Shown: one piece after another, positions 23,868 to 31,203 of the stretch | Position numbering within the stretch: the stretch's first letter is position 1 | Layout of the letters: the number at the start of each line of letters is the position of its first letter | Assembly: GCA_023251725.1 (NCBI GenBank) | Contig: JAHEYG010000023.1 | Coordinates: forward strand, 1 to 40,179 | From: Sphingobacteriaceae bacterium | GTDB lineage: Bacteria > Bacteroidota > Bacteroidia > B-17B0 > Aurantibacillaceae | DNA: 40,179 bases | Reading direction: 5' to 3' | The notes under the pieces: generated by a model | Databases searched by the model: none | Told to the model about the DNA's origin: nothing | Seen by the model: the letters and a program-made list of their open reading frames with translations, nothing else | Program-made: the position numbers and the translations under genes

Positions 23868-23899
23868 CAAATGTAATTACTCAATCTTAATTATGCAAA
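23868..23899 (-). promoter_or_regulatory. tRNA-Val promoter
   Basis: On the minus strand, TTTG (23899-23896), exactly 20 bases, then TACATTTG (23875-23868), a full match to TAnnTTTG. Transcription would start near 23861. The short leader holds a CCCC/GGGG hairpin before the mature 5' end at 23843. Confidence 0.7.
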
Positions 23900-23974
23900 T
23901 TTTAAAAGAAATTAGGGCTAATTCATTGCTATTGTTGAAGTTTTTTGCTCCATTTTCAAACAATTTCTCCATGC

Positions 23975-24322
23975 CTATTTCTTCTTTTTCTTTTTCGATG
24001 ATTTTGAAATAGCGTTGTATTCTACAGCTAAATTTATCCAATATTCAAAATCTTTTTTACTTTTCATCCCTTGTTCTTCTATCATTATCCATCCTCGCAT
24101 TGGCCGGCCCGTAAAATCCATTTCGTGACAACCGTTTTTTTCGAGCGAATCTTCATAAAGGTCAGGATTAATACGGCACATCATTTCATCTTTAATAATT
24201 CCCACGCACATTTTTTTATTGTACATAAACGCCAATCCGCCCATCATTTCTTTTTCTTCAATGTTTTTTAAATGTACGAGCACCTCGCGCATGCGGTTTG
24301 CTAATTTTTCGCTGTAAGCCAT
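23975..24322 (-). CDS. TfoX/Sxy N-terminal domain protein
   Basis: The protein of about 115 residues matches the TfoX N-terminal domain: an N-terminal helix YSEKLANRMREVL, then EKEMMGGLAFMYNKKMCVGIIKDEMMCRI, FTGRPMRGWIMIEEQGM and a helix KDFEYWINLAVEYN, with a Lys-only tail. I choose the ATG at 24322, two codons inside the longer frame, because the family usually starts with MAYxE. Stand-alone TfoX-N proteins are common and mostly of unknown function; a link to competence as in Haemophilus Sxy is not shown. It ends the SRPBCC operon, with only 8 bases between the genes. Confidence 0.85.
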   Translation of the reverse strand: MAYSEKLANRMREVLVHLKNIEEKEMMGGLAFMYNKKMCVGIIKDEMMCRINPDLYEDSLEKNGCHEMDFTGRPMRGWIMIEEQGMKSKKDFEYWINLAVEYNAISKSSKKKKKK

Positions 24323-24330
24323 TTGCAAAT

Positions 24331-24777
24331 TTAGTTTTTTTCGGTGTAAGATTTTAATCCGTTTAAAAATTGTTTTATTCCTTTATCAAATTGTTTCCCA
24401 ATCATTAAAGCATCTAATAATTTTCCCAGCAAGCCAAATTTTACAGTATACTCCATAATTTGCTGAACTTTTACAGAGTTTCCTGTTTTTTGAAAACTGT
24501 AACTGTGTTTTAATTTATTAATAGGGAAAGAGCAATCCGTTAATTCATAAGTAAGGGCTTCATTAGGTTTGCACGCGGTAATAGTTTCATCAAACCAGTT
24601 TTTACCATCTTGCATGAAAACTTTCCTGCTCGCGCCCAGTCCGGTTCTTGAATTGGTTAAGCACTCCGATTTTTTGACGTTAGGATCACAATTTTCCAAT
24701 CCTTCCACATTTGAAAGAATAGCCCAGATTTTTTCGATGGGTGCGTTAATCGTTATTTCGTTAGTTAATGCCGACAT
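24331..24777 (-). CDS. SRPBCC-family protein (START/polyketide-cyclase-like)
   Basis: The 148-residue protein has the SRPBCC fold pattern: ITINAPIEKIWAILSNVEGLENCDPNV at the start, a central VFMQDGKNWFDETITACKPNEALTYEL and a C-terminal helix (QFDKGIKQFLNGLKSY). Such domains bind a small hydrophobic ligand; the ligand is unknown. It is divergent from an HxlR regulator. Its promoter overlaps a palindrome, so the regulator very probably controls it. It is co-transcribed with the TfoX-like gene. Confidence 0.85.
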   Translation of the reverse strand: MSALTNEITINAPIEKIWAILSNVEGLENCDPNVKKSECLTNSRTGLGASRKVFMQDGKNWFDETITACKPNEALTYELTDCSFPINKLKHSYSFQKTGNSVKVQQIMEYTVKFGLLGKLLDALMIGKQFDKGIKQFLNGLKSYTEKN

Positions 24778-24803
24778 AAGTTTAATTTTAAATGTTTAGG
24801 CAA

Positions 24804-24840
24804 CAAATATAATTAAACCACTTGTTATTTGCAAGTAGTT
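24804..24840 (-). promoter_or_regulatory. SRPBCC promoter with overlapping HxlR-type palindrome
   Basis: On the minus strand, TTG (24834-24832), 20 bases, then TATATTTG (24811-24804) is a consensus promoter. The palindrome AAC-N-ACTTG-N7-CAAGT-N-GTT (24816-24840) covers the -33 box and spacer. On the plus strand, TTTG (24828-24831), 19 bases, then TATTTTTA (24851-24858) could serve the HxlR gene. One bound dimer would control both directions. Confidence 0.6.
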
Positions 24841-24862
24841 AAAAATATTGTATTTTTACGCT

Positions 24863-25282
24863 ATGATTAAACTAAAACGCCGTTCCGATTGTCCGGTTAG
24901 TTTTGCCTTAGATATTTTTGGCGATAAATGGACTTTTTTAATAGTGCGCGACTTAATGTTTAAAGGCAAACATTATTACGGAGAGTTTTTAAATGGCGGA
25001 GAAAAAATTGCCACCAATATTTTGGCCGATAAATTAGCAATGCTTGAGCATTCAGGAGTTATTGTAAAAAGCGTGGACCCCAATCACGCTTCGAAAATAA
25101 TTTACAAGCTTAGTAAAAAAGGAATTGATTTGTTACCCTTAATGGTAGAAATAATTATGTGGAGCGCCAAACACGATATACACACTGCCGCCGAAATAAA
25201 ATTTATTAAGCGTGTTAAGAAAGATAGGGAAGGAATATTGAAAGAAATTTCGGGGAAATTGAAAGCAGAGCTAAAAGAGTAA
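24863..25282 (+). CDS. HxlR-family transcriptional regulator
   Basis: The protein of about 139 residues is a winged HTH of the HxlR type: DCPVSFALDIFGDKWTFLIVRDLMFKGKHYYGEFL holds the conserved Cys and the 'G-KW-lLI-r-L' core, then EKIATNILADKLAMLEHSGVI and a wing with SKIIYKLSKKGIDLLP. I use the ATG at 24863; a TTG at 24848 would add five residues. Many HxlR proteins sense aldehydes or redox state through the Cys in 'DCP'. It is divergent from the SRPBCC gene, with the palindrome between them, so repression of that gene and itself is expected. Confidence 0.9.
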   Translation: MIKLKRRSDCPVSFALDIFGDKWTFLIVRDLMFKGKHYYGEFLNGGEKIATNILADKLAMLEHSGVIVKSVDPNHASKIIYKLSKKGIDLLPLMVEIIMWSAKHDIHTAAEIKFIKRVKKDREGILKEISGKLKAELKE

Positions 25283-25316
25283 ATATTTTAATTCACTAAA
25301 TAAAATTTAAATGTTA

Positions 25317-25751
25317 TTATAACAACTCCCATTCCCAAACGTCACCATCTTCTTTATCGTGCACCATTCCAGAGAAAACAAAATTGTTTTTTTTCAATAT
25401 TTTGGTAGACGCATTATTTTCAGGTAAAGTTCTGGCAGTAATTTTTATTTTGGAATCGCTTTTCAGAGATAATAATATAATTTGTTTGCAAATTTCGGTG
25501 CCGATTCCAAGGCCTTCGTATTTTTTAAAAGTGCCATAAGCAATTTCTACTTTATTATCGGACGGTTTTCCTTTAAAACCGCAAACGCCCACAATTTCAT
25601 TTTCGCGCGAAATAAAATAACCAATCCATGGTGGATTGAATCCAACTTTCTTATAAAATTCAGAATATACATTTAATATTTCGAGGCACTCCGGACTGTT
25701 TAAAAAACCGGAGTTTAAAGTTTCATTAATATCAATGGGTAACAATTTCAT
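25317..25751 (-). CDS. GNAT-family N-acetyltransferase
   Basis: The 144-residue protein has the GNAT core: beta strands IGYFISREN and IVGVCGFKG, EIAYGTFKKYEGLGIGTEICKQI with the acetyl-CoA pyrophosphate loop (YEGLGIG), and the late motif NNASTKILKKNNF. The last is typical of the RimJ/RimL-like branch, where the acceptor is a protein N-terminus or small amine. The substrate is not predictable. Its stop faces the HxlR gene's stop, and the next upstream gene is only 15 bases away. Confidence 0.88.
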   Translation of the reverse strand: MKLLPIDINETLNSGFLNSPECLEILNVYSEFYKKVGFNPPWIGYFISRENEIVGVCGFKGKPSDNKVEIAYGTFKKYEGLGIGTEICKQIILLSLKSDSKIKITARTLPENNASTKILKKNNFVFSGMVHDKEDGDVWEWELL

Positions 25752-25766
25752 TAGTTGAGTTAGAGT

Positions 25767-27077
25767 TTAACCTTCCTTTCTGAGTTCATCGAGGTTCCTT
25801 TCGATATATTTTTCGGAAGGAAGCAGGGCATTTTGTATGCGTTTGGCATAATGAATCGAATCGAGAATCTCTTTTTGTTTTTCTTCAATTAATTTATTTT
25901 TTTCTTCAAGTGCCAAATTGGCTTTTTGTTTCTGGCGATACCCCCTCAAAATAAAAAACGCCAACGTAAGCATTAAAACAAACCCTCCTATAAAATAATT
26001 ACGTTGCTGTTTTTGTTGTTTAAACGCTTCGGCTGCCAGCGCGTCTTTTTTTTCCTGTTCGGCTTTAGCGATGGCTTGTTTTTTTTCGAAATCGAAACTT
26101 ATTTCACTACGGGTTTCTTTTTTAAGATTAGCTTCATTAAAAATCGTATCGCGTGCGCTGATGTATTTTTTATAATGCTCGAAAGCGAGTGCCGTTTGCT
26201 TGCTCTCGGTATAAAGATCACTTAACGATTGTTCGTAGCTTGCTGTGAAGTCAAGAGCTTTCATTTTTATTGAAAAATCAAGGGCTTTCTTAATATACGT
26301 TTCTGCCTCCTTGTATTTTTTCATTTTTGCATAAATAATTCCAATATTTCCATAATTTACTGCTACACTCCAGTGGTCGTTAAGTTCTTCAAACATTTTA
26401 ACCGCTTTAAAAATATATTCAAGTGCTCTTGGGTAGTTGTTTAAAGTGCTGTAAACATTTCCTATATTTCCTATTTCACGTGCAATTTCCTGTTTGTTTC
26501 CCAATTCTTCTTCTATTTTAAGCGCCCTCTCATAAAATTCCAGCGATTTAGTAACATCTTTTATCGAATGGTATAAACCCCCCAAATTTCCAAGAGTTAG
26601 ACCGATTCTATTTTTATCTTTCATTTCTTCTGCTAACGCCAGTGACTTCGTATAATAATTAAGTGCTTTTTTGTACTCCCGCAAATCGTTATAAATGATA
26701 GCAATGTTCTGGCAGGTGGCAAAAATACCCTCTTTATCGTTTTGCGTTTCATTAATTTTTAAAGCAATAAAATAATATTCTAAAGCTTTGGGAAAATTAC
26801 CTTCCAACCAATGAAACACCCCCAGCTTTCGGGAAGAGTTTCCGATTCCTTTTTGCCAGTTTAATTTTTTTGCCAGATCGAGAGCTTCGCTGCTAAAGAG
26901 AATCGCGCTATCAATATTATTTTGTTTTATGAGCCAGGCATAATTATTAAGCGTTTTTACGCTTTCTGTGTCTTTATTTAAAGTCTTTAAAAGCCGTTTT
27001 AATGAATCAATTTCGCGAACCTGACCATTTACTTTTAAGCAAATAAAACAAAGTAATATGTAAATAAAGGACTTCAA
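25767..27077 (-). CDS. TPR - TM protein ending in the phosphatase linker
   Basis: The 436-residue protein has a signal peptide (1-18), about seven TPRs (about 45-325), a coiled coil, a TM helix (about 361-377) and a second coiled coil with ILDSIHYAKRIQNALLPSEKYIERNL, then stops. In full-length relatives this linker leads straight into a SpoIIE phosphatase; the proteins at 407-4623 show the corresponding linker followed by that domain. Here the domain is absent. It is either a stable short form that lacks enzyme activity (a periplasmic sensor or competitor) or the result of an old truncation. The same end point in the next gene argues for a short family rather than recent damage. Confidence 0.8.
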   Translation of the reverse strand: MKSFIYILLCFICLKVNGQVREIDSLKRLLKTLNKDTESVKTLNNYAWLIKQNNIDSAILFSSEALDLAKKLNWQKGIGNSSRKLGVFHWLEGNFPKALEYYFIALKINETQNDKEGIFATCQNIAIIYNDLREYKKALNYYTKSLALAEEMKDKNRIGLTLGNLGGLYHSIKDVTKSLEFYERALKIEEELGNKQEIAREIGNIGNVYSTLNNYPRALEYIFKAVKMFEELNDHWSVAVNYGNIGIIYAKMKKYKEAETYIKKALDFSIKMKALDFTASYEQSLSDLYTESKQTALAFEHYKKYISARDTIFNEANLKKETRSEISFDFEKKQAIAKAEQEKKDALAAEAFKQQKQQRNYFIGGFVLMLTLAFFILRGYRQKQKANLALEEKNKLIEEKQKEILDSIHYAKRIQNALLPSEKYIERNLDELRKEG

Positions 27078-27186
27078 TTAGTTTATTTTTTTTAGTTTAT
27101 TTAATCAAATTTCGTACTATATGTTTTTCTGACACCATTATGGTATTTTTAATTTTTTGTGTTAATGTATGCTGACTAAAGTTTCA

Positions 27187-27225
27187 TTCCTGCCTGCCAG
27201 GGAGCCGACTAACTCGTGGCAGGAA
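27187..27225. repeat. GC-rich inverted repeat in the TPR-gene gap
   Basis: TTCCTGCC (27187) and GGCAGGAA (27218) are perfect 8-bp arms around a 23-base spacer. It is a GC-rich island in very AT-rich DNA between two genes on the same strand. It may be a repetitive element or an RNA hairpin after the upstream gene; no U-tract follows directly. Confidence 0.4.
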
Positions 27226-27250
27226 AGTTGTTTTTCTTTTTAAATGATTT

Positions 27251-27370
27251 TTAGTTTTTTTTATATAACTCTAATAATAAGCAATTACTAAATAAACTCA
27301 TTAGCCAAAGCCGTTTCATGAATGCAAATTAAGAAAAATAATTGAAAAATTTGATTTCGTAGAAAATCCT
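27251..27370 (-). pseudogene. Relic of a duplicated TPR-gene start
   Basis: The 69 bases from 27302 match the 5' end and upstream region of the TPR gene at 28993: 31 bases are identical around the ATG and the similarity is lower after that. On the minus strand the copy starts MKRLW like that gene, then diverges and stops after 22 codons (27319-27251). This is a truncated remnant of a paralogue or a copied promoter/start. The rest of the 27078-27397 gap holds only the GC-rich inverted repeat and AT-rich DNA. Confidence 0.6.
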
Positions 27371-27397
27371 GAAATCACGCTATTTCAATTTGGAACG

Positions 27398-28993
27398 TCA
27401 AGATTTATCTTTATTCAATTTATCCAGATTCTTTGCAATATATTTCTCCGAAGTAATAAGTGCAGTTTGAATTCGTTTTGCATAACGGATGCTATCTAAA
27501 ATTTCTTTTTGTTTTTCTTCAACCAGCTCTTTTTGTTTTTCTACTAATTCTTTTTGCTCGGTAATTATTTTATTTTTCTTTTGATTTTGTCTCAAACTTC
27601 TGAAAATTACAATAGCTAATAGCAAAACTAAAATTAACCCGGCACTTACCGACGCGATTACAATTTTTTGTTTTTGTTTTTCTTCTTCAGCAATTACATC
27701 TTTTTTATCTTGCTCGGCTTTTGTTTCACCTTCTTTTTTATCAAAATCATATTGCATTTGGGTTTGAACTGTTTTTTTTGTATTTTCTTCATTGATCAAA
27801 CTGTCTCTATACACTATATAAGATTTATAATTCTCAAGCGCGCTTTTATTATTGTTAGATGCACTGTCTATCCGTGATAAGCTATTGTAACATTCTCTTA
27901 TAATTTCGGGTCGCCTCAATTCTTTTGAAATAGTGAGGGCAATACTAAAATATTTTTTAGCCGTTGCCAAGTCTTTAAGATTATAATAAGAGTTACCAAG
28001 GTTATAGTTAACAGAAGCTACACTTTCTTGATCACCTATTTCTTCTTTTATCTTTAAGGCAATTAAATGATTTTTTAAGGCACTTACGTAATCATGTTTG
28101 TCGTTGTAAATATTTCCAAGGTTGCCATAAGATGAAGCTACACCATTTCTATCACCTATTTCTTCCTGTATTTTTAAAGCGGCCTTATGGTACTTTAAAG
28201 ATTCGTCGTAGTTATTCAAAGTGTAATATATGTTTCCAATATCGAGAAAGCAGAGTGCGATGCCGCCCTTATCCCCTAATTCTTCTCTTATCTTTAGGGC
28301 CATGTTAAAGAACTTTAATGCGTCGGTATAATTAGCCTGATAAGTATAAATTCCGGCTATATTATAATATACAAAAGCAATTCCGCGTTTATCTTTTTTT
28401 TCTTCGTAAATTTTTAAGGCGGTAAAATAGTTTTTCAATGCGTTGGGATAGCCACCTTGTTTTGAGTAAACCAGGCCGATATTATTGTAGGCCGAGGCAA
28501 TTTCATTTTTATCGCCAATTTCTTCCTTTAGCTTTAAAGCGTCAAAAAATATTTTTAAAGCCTCCCCGTATTTCCCCTGGTATAGATATATTCCGCCGAT
28601 ATTATTATAACAAATAGCTATACCGGGTTTATCGCCAATTTCTTGTCTGGTTTTTAGTGAAGCAAATTGATTTTCTAATGCAGTGGGAAAATCGCCAAGG
28701 CACATATGAATTACACCAATGTTGCAACGGGCATCTGCTGTTCTTTTTTTGCTATTGCGGTTAACCGATATTTGTTTTTGCGCTAATGAAAGGGCTTCTT
28801 CTCCGCACTTTAAACCTTCCTTGAAATCACCGACTTTTACATATTCAATACATAAATTATTTAACAACTTTATTTTTATGGTGTCGACGTTATCCTTTTT
28901 TACGAGGATCAAAAGAGAATCGATATTCTTGTTTTGAGATTTAATAATCCCAAACAAAAAAATAATTGCACCAAATAGCCAAAGCCGTTTCAT
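27398..28993 (-). CDS. TPR - TM protein ending in the phosphatase linker
   Basis: The 531-residue protein has a signal peptide (1-19), about nine very regular TPRs (about 55-385, each with 'ALKIxEEIGDKxGIAxxYxNIGxIY'), a coiled coil, a TM helix (about 445-464), a long coiled coil (KELVEKQKELVEEKQK) and ILDSIRYAKRIQTALITSEKYIAKNLDKL at the end. It lacks a SpoIIE domain and ends at the same linker position as the protein at 25767-27077. The regular repeats, with near-identical DNA units, suggest recent TPR amplification. The topology implies extracytoplasmic TPRs. It could act as a sensor that works with a separate phosphatase. Confidence 0.82.
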   Translation of the reverse strand: MKRLWLFGAIIFLFGIIKSQNKNIDSLLILVKKDNVDTIKIKLLNNLCIEYVKVGDFKEGLKCGEEALSLAQKQISVNRNSKKRTADARCNIGVIHMCLGDFPTALENQFASLKTRQEIGDKPGIAICYNNIGGIYLYQGKYGEALKIFFDALKLKEEIGDKNEIASAYNNIGLVYSKQGGYPNALKNYFTALKIYEEKKDKRGIAFVYYNIAGIYTYQANYTDALKFFNMALKIREELGDKGGIALCFLDIGNIYYTLNNYDESLKYHKAALKIQEEIGDRNGVASSYGNLGNIYNDKHDYVSALKNHLIALKIKEEIGDQESVASVNYNLGNSYYNLKDLATAKKYFSIALTISKELRRPEIIRECYNSLSRIDSASNNNKSALENYKSYIVYRDSLINEENTKKTVQTQMQYDFDKKEGETKAEQDKKDVIAEEEKQKQKIVIASVSAGLILVLLLAIVIFRSLRQNQKKNKIITEQKELVEKQKELVEEKQKEILDSIRYAKRIQTALITSEKYIAKNLDKLNKDKS

Positions 28994-29026
28994 GAATGCA
29001 AATTAATAAAAATTATTGGGAAATAT

Positions 29027-29566
29027 TTATTTCTTAGAAATTTCAAAACCAATTTTACTTTGCGACGAAACAGTTTTATTTTTTTCTAATAATTCATCGA
29101 GGTATTGAAAGACCACTTCAATGTTTTTGGTATTGTTCTCCGTTTTCTTTTTTATTTCTTCAATTGCTAAACGCAATTCGGTATTATCCATTAATGCCTG
29201 ACGGATTCTTGTAAAGATTCGCATAATTTGAATATTTACAGAAATGGCACGGTCGCTGTTTAATATACCCGAAAGCATGGCTACTCCTTGTTCGGTAAAT
29301 ACTAAAGGAGGTTTTCTTAATCCACCCCATCTTGATGTCGCAATTTGCGATATCAAGATTTTGAACTCTTTTTGAGATAATTGGAACATAAAATCAGAAG
29401 GAAATCGCTTTATATTTCTTTTTACCTGTTCGTTCAAGCGCCCTGTGCTAACCTGGTAAAGCTCTGCTAAATCACCATCGAGCATCACTTTTTGCCCCCT
29501 TATTAAATAAATTTTACTTATTACAATTTCATCGGGGATGCTGACTGCATTTTTTTTCTTTGCCAT
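29027..29566 (-). CDS. ORF6N-domain DNA-binding protein
   Basis: The 179-residue protein has an N-terminal ORF6N domain (about 10-100): IVISKIYLIRGQKVMLDGDLAELYQVSTGRLNEQVKRN, FPSDFMFQLSQKEF, then the 'SRWGGLRKPPLVFTEQGVAMLSG' core. A helical, probably coiled-coil tail (115-170) follows. ORF6N is related to phage KilA-N/antirepressor domains and is common and multi-copy in Bacteroidota, mostly of unknown role. Codons 70-79 contain a 27-bp near-perfect DNA palindrome (29331-29357) of the same kind as those in the intergenic region upstream (29640-29809). A -7-like TACATTTG lies at 29593-29586 on the minus strand, 20 bases before the ATG. Confidence 0.9.
   Translation of the reverse strand: MAKKKNAVSIPDEIVISKIYLIRGQKVMLDGDLAELYQVSTGRLNEQVKRNIKRFPSDFMFQLSQKEFKILISQIATSRWGGLRKPPLVFTEQGVAMLSGILNSDRAISVNIQIMRIFTRIRQALMDNTELRLAIEEIKKKTENNTKNIEVVFQYLDELLEKNKTVSSQSKIGFEISKK
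29331..29357. repeat. 27-bp palindrome inside the ORF6N gene
   Basis: CTTGATGTCGCAA, a central T, then TTGCGATATCAAG: 13-bp arms with one mismatch. It encodes LISQIATSR. Length, centre (CAATTTG) and outer arms (CTTGA/TCAAG) equal those of the intergenic palindromes at 29694 and 29783. Confidence 0.85.
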
Positions 29567-29601
29567 CTTATTTTAATTTGGAGGGCAAATGTAAATATAC
29601 A

Positions 29602-29880
29602 ATTGCAAATTGCTTGCTATAATTTGTAGCAGTTTAATTCAAGGACGCAATTTGCTACCTTGTGATTGGTGCTTTTTCATTGGGAGAAGCAATCTTGAAG
29701 TCACAATTTGTGACTTCAAGTTTTGAAGTCTAATGAGGCAAATTGCACATATGATTGACACTTTTTCATTGGGAGAACCAAACTTGAGGTACCAATTTGG
29801 CACCTCAAGATTTTCCGTCTCTTTTTCGTGCAATTCAAAACTAAAATTTGTAATGTTTTATTCAAGGCCGCGATTTGTAA
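29602..29880. repeat. Palindrome cluster upstream of the ORF6N gene
   Basis: This gap of about 320 bases has no gene. It holds a 23-bp palindrome (29640-29662, arms CAAGGACGCAA/TTGCTACCTTG), a perfect 27-bp palindrome (29694-29720, CTTGAAGTCACAA-T-TTGTGACTTCAAG), and a 27-bp palindrome with one mismatch (29783-29809, CTTGAGGTACCAA-T-TTGGCACCTCAAG). A half copy of the first lies at 29861-29880. The second and third sit in an 89-bp direct repeat that also shares CTTTTTCATTGGGAGA. All share the centre CAATTTG. The frame open across the cluster (29639-29833) includes a decayed-looking LKSQIVTSR, like the ORF6N residues. Confidence 0.85.
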
Positions 29881-29888
29881 CTAAGATC

Positions 29889-30530
29889 TTAGTTGACTTT
29901 ATAACGCAGTAATTTAATTTCCCAATGATCGCAGCTGTTTACAAAACAAAAATTTGCGTAAACTACACCAACACCCGGACTATAAGTTTTGTAAATAATT
30001 CGGTTCGGACAAAGAGGATTAAAATTGGAATAAAAATAATCGTTTCGATTAATGCAATTAGTAAATGTCTGGGCATTAAAACTGAACGTTGTGGGATTTA
30101 ATTTCATTACGCCAAATAAATTATACCAACCGCCGCCTTGTGAATAATATGTTTTTGAAATAGTATCATTAGTAAAAGATAATTTTAACGCAATATTTCC
30201 GTCTGAGTAAATAATGCAATTGGCCGAATCGGCAAAATAACCCTGTACGGCGGTGTTACCTGATATCTGATAAAATTTCCTGCCGCGTACGGTTATACTA
30301 TCGTAAACGTACGCGCTGTCTGTTATACCTGCTGTAACAACATTATTGCTATCGATTACCTGCAATTGATAGATCCAATAATTGCCCGGTTTTAAGGGAG
30401 AGTAATCTTTAGCCGTAAAAGTTTTAGTGGGCGGTGGATTAATGGGATCAATAAGATTTTGGGGTATTTCTTTTTTTTCGCAGCTGATTGTAATTAACAC
30501 AAAGCAAAAAATAGTTATCAAATGTCTCAT
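29889..30530 (-). CDS. Putative lipoprotein of unknown function
   Basis: The 213-residue protein has a lipoprotein signal peptide (lipobox ITISC, Cys at about 17) and a Pro-rich linker (PINPPPTKTF). A beta-rich domain follows: DYSPLKPGNYWIYQLQVID, TVRGRKFYQISG and VGVVYANFCF. The 'LKPGNYWIYQ' start is common in Bacteroidota lipoproteins of unknown function. Four Cys late in the chain (FTNCIN, NPLCPNR, ANFCFVNSC) could form disulfides. It should sit in the outer membrane or periplasm. The neighbours give no functional hint. Confidence 0.72.
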   Translation of the reverse strand: MRHLITIFCFVLITISCEKKEIPQNLIDPINPPPTKTFTAKDYSPLKPGNYWIYQLQVIDSNNVVTAGITDSAYVYDSITVRGRKFYQISGNTAVQGYFADSANCIIYSDGNIALKLSFTNDTISKTYYSQGGGWYNLFGVMKLNPTTFSFNAQTFTNCINRNDYFYSNFNPLCPNRIIYKTYSPGVGVVYANFCFVNSCDHWEIKLLRYKVN

Positions 30531-30708
30531 AATATTTTTTAACTACAACGATGATACGAGTTAGTTTATTGCAAATAGAAACGAAAATTAATTTATTAAT
30601 GAAACACAATATAAATATTTTTATTTCGTTGACGCTTTTGTTTTAGTAAGTCGCAAGAAATTATTTCTTGTCGATCTCCACAATTATATCGGGTATTTTT
30701 CAAATCTT

Positions 30709-31188
30709 CTAAATAGTTTTTTCGTAAAGTTTTAATCCTTTTGATAAACGCTCTATGCTTTTTGCAATGCGGTTAGTTTTTGTTTCTATTTGTTTTGCTG
30801 AGGAAATCCATAATACATAGAGCCGCTGTTCGCTTTCGCTTAATTTTTTAAAAAATACTTCGGCTTTTGGTTCATCCTTTAAGCAGCTCTCAAATTCTTC
30901 CGGAATTTCAAATTTAGAATCGTCAAGGTACAACAGCACTTTCACTTTGTCACCTTCTTTTTTTTCTTTTCTTATTTGGGCTTTTACGGGTAAGAGAAGT
31001 CCTTTTTTACCGTACGACTGCAATATGATTTTGTTCACCGGAAAATCATCAATGGTACCTTTTACTTTTAATTTAGGATATTTCCCATTAACTTTTTTTA
31101 TATCGTTAATTAAAACATAAACCCATCCTTTATGTCGCTCATGTTTTTTGAGGATGTAAGTATTGTTTATGATAGGTTTTGATTTCAT
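30709..31188 (-). CDS. YdeI / DUF1905-type protein
   Basis: The 159-residue protein combines a DUF1905-like beta-barrel (about 15-100: HKGWVYVLINDI, KVKGTIDDFPVNKIIL, KKGLLLPVKAQIRK, GDKVKVLLYLDD) with a YdeI-type helical end (about 100-159: IPEEFESCLKDEPKAEVFFKKL, then SAKQIETKTNRIAKSIERLSKG). YdeI/OmpD-associated proteins are small cytoplasmic proteins with a loose link to bacteriocin or stress protection; the mechanism is not known. It lies 15 bases after the methyltransferase gene and is probably co-transcribed with it. A gap of about 178 bases before the next gene on the left holds nothing I recognise. Confidence 0.85.
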   Translation of the reverse strand: MKSKPIINNTYILKKHERHKGWVYVLINDIKKVNGKYPKLKVKGTIDDFPVNKIILQSYGKKGLLLPVKAQIRKEKKEGDKVKVLLYLDDSKFEIPEEFESCLKDEPKAEVFFKKLSESEQRLYVLWISSAKQIETKTNRIAKSIERLSKGLKLYEKTI

Positions 31189-31203
31189 TAATTAAAGATA
31201 AAA

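Noticed and set aside
29639..29833. A 64-residue open frame across the palindrome cluster
   Set aside because: Its content is the translated palindromes (LKSQIVTSR and LEVPNWYLK), with no independent domain. I report the cluster as repeats and use the frame only as a trace of the link to the ORF6N gene.
29602..29880. CRISPR array
   Set aside because: The repeats are palindromes of varying sequence, unevenly spaced, without unique spacers of constant length, and no cas gene is nearby. No other place in the window has a regular repeat-spacer pattern.
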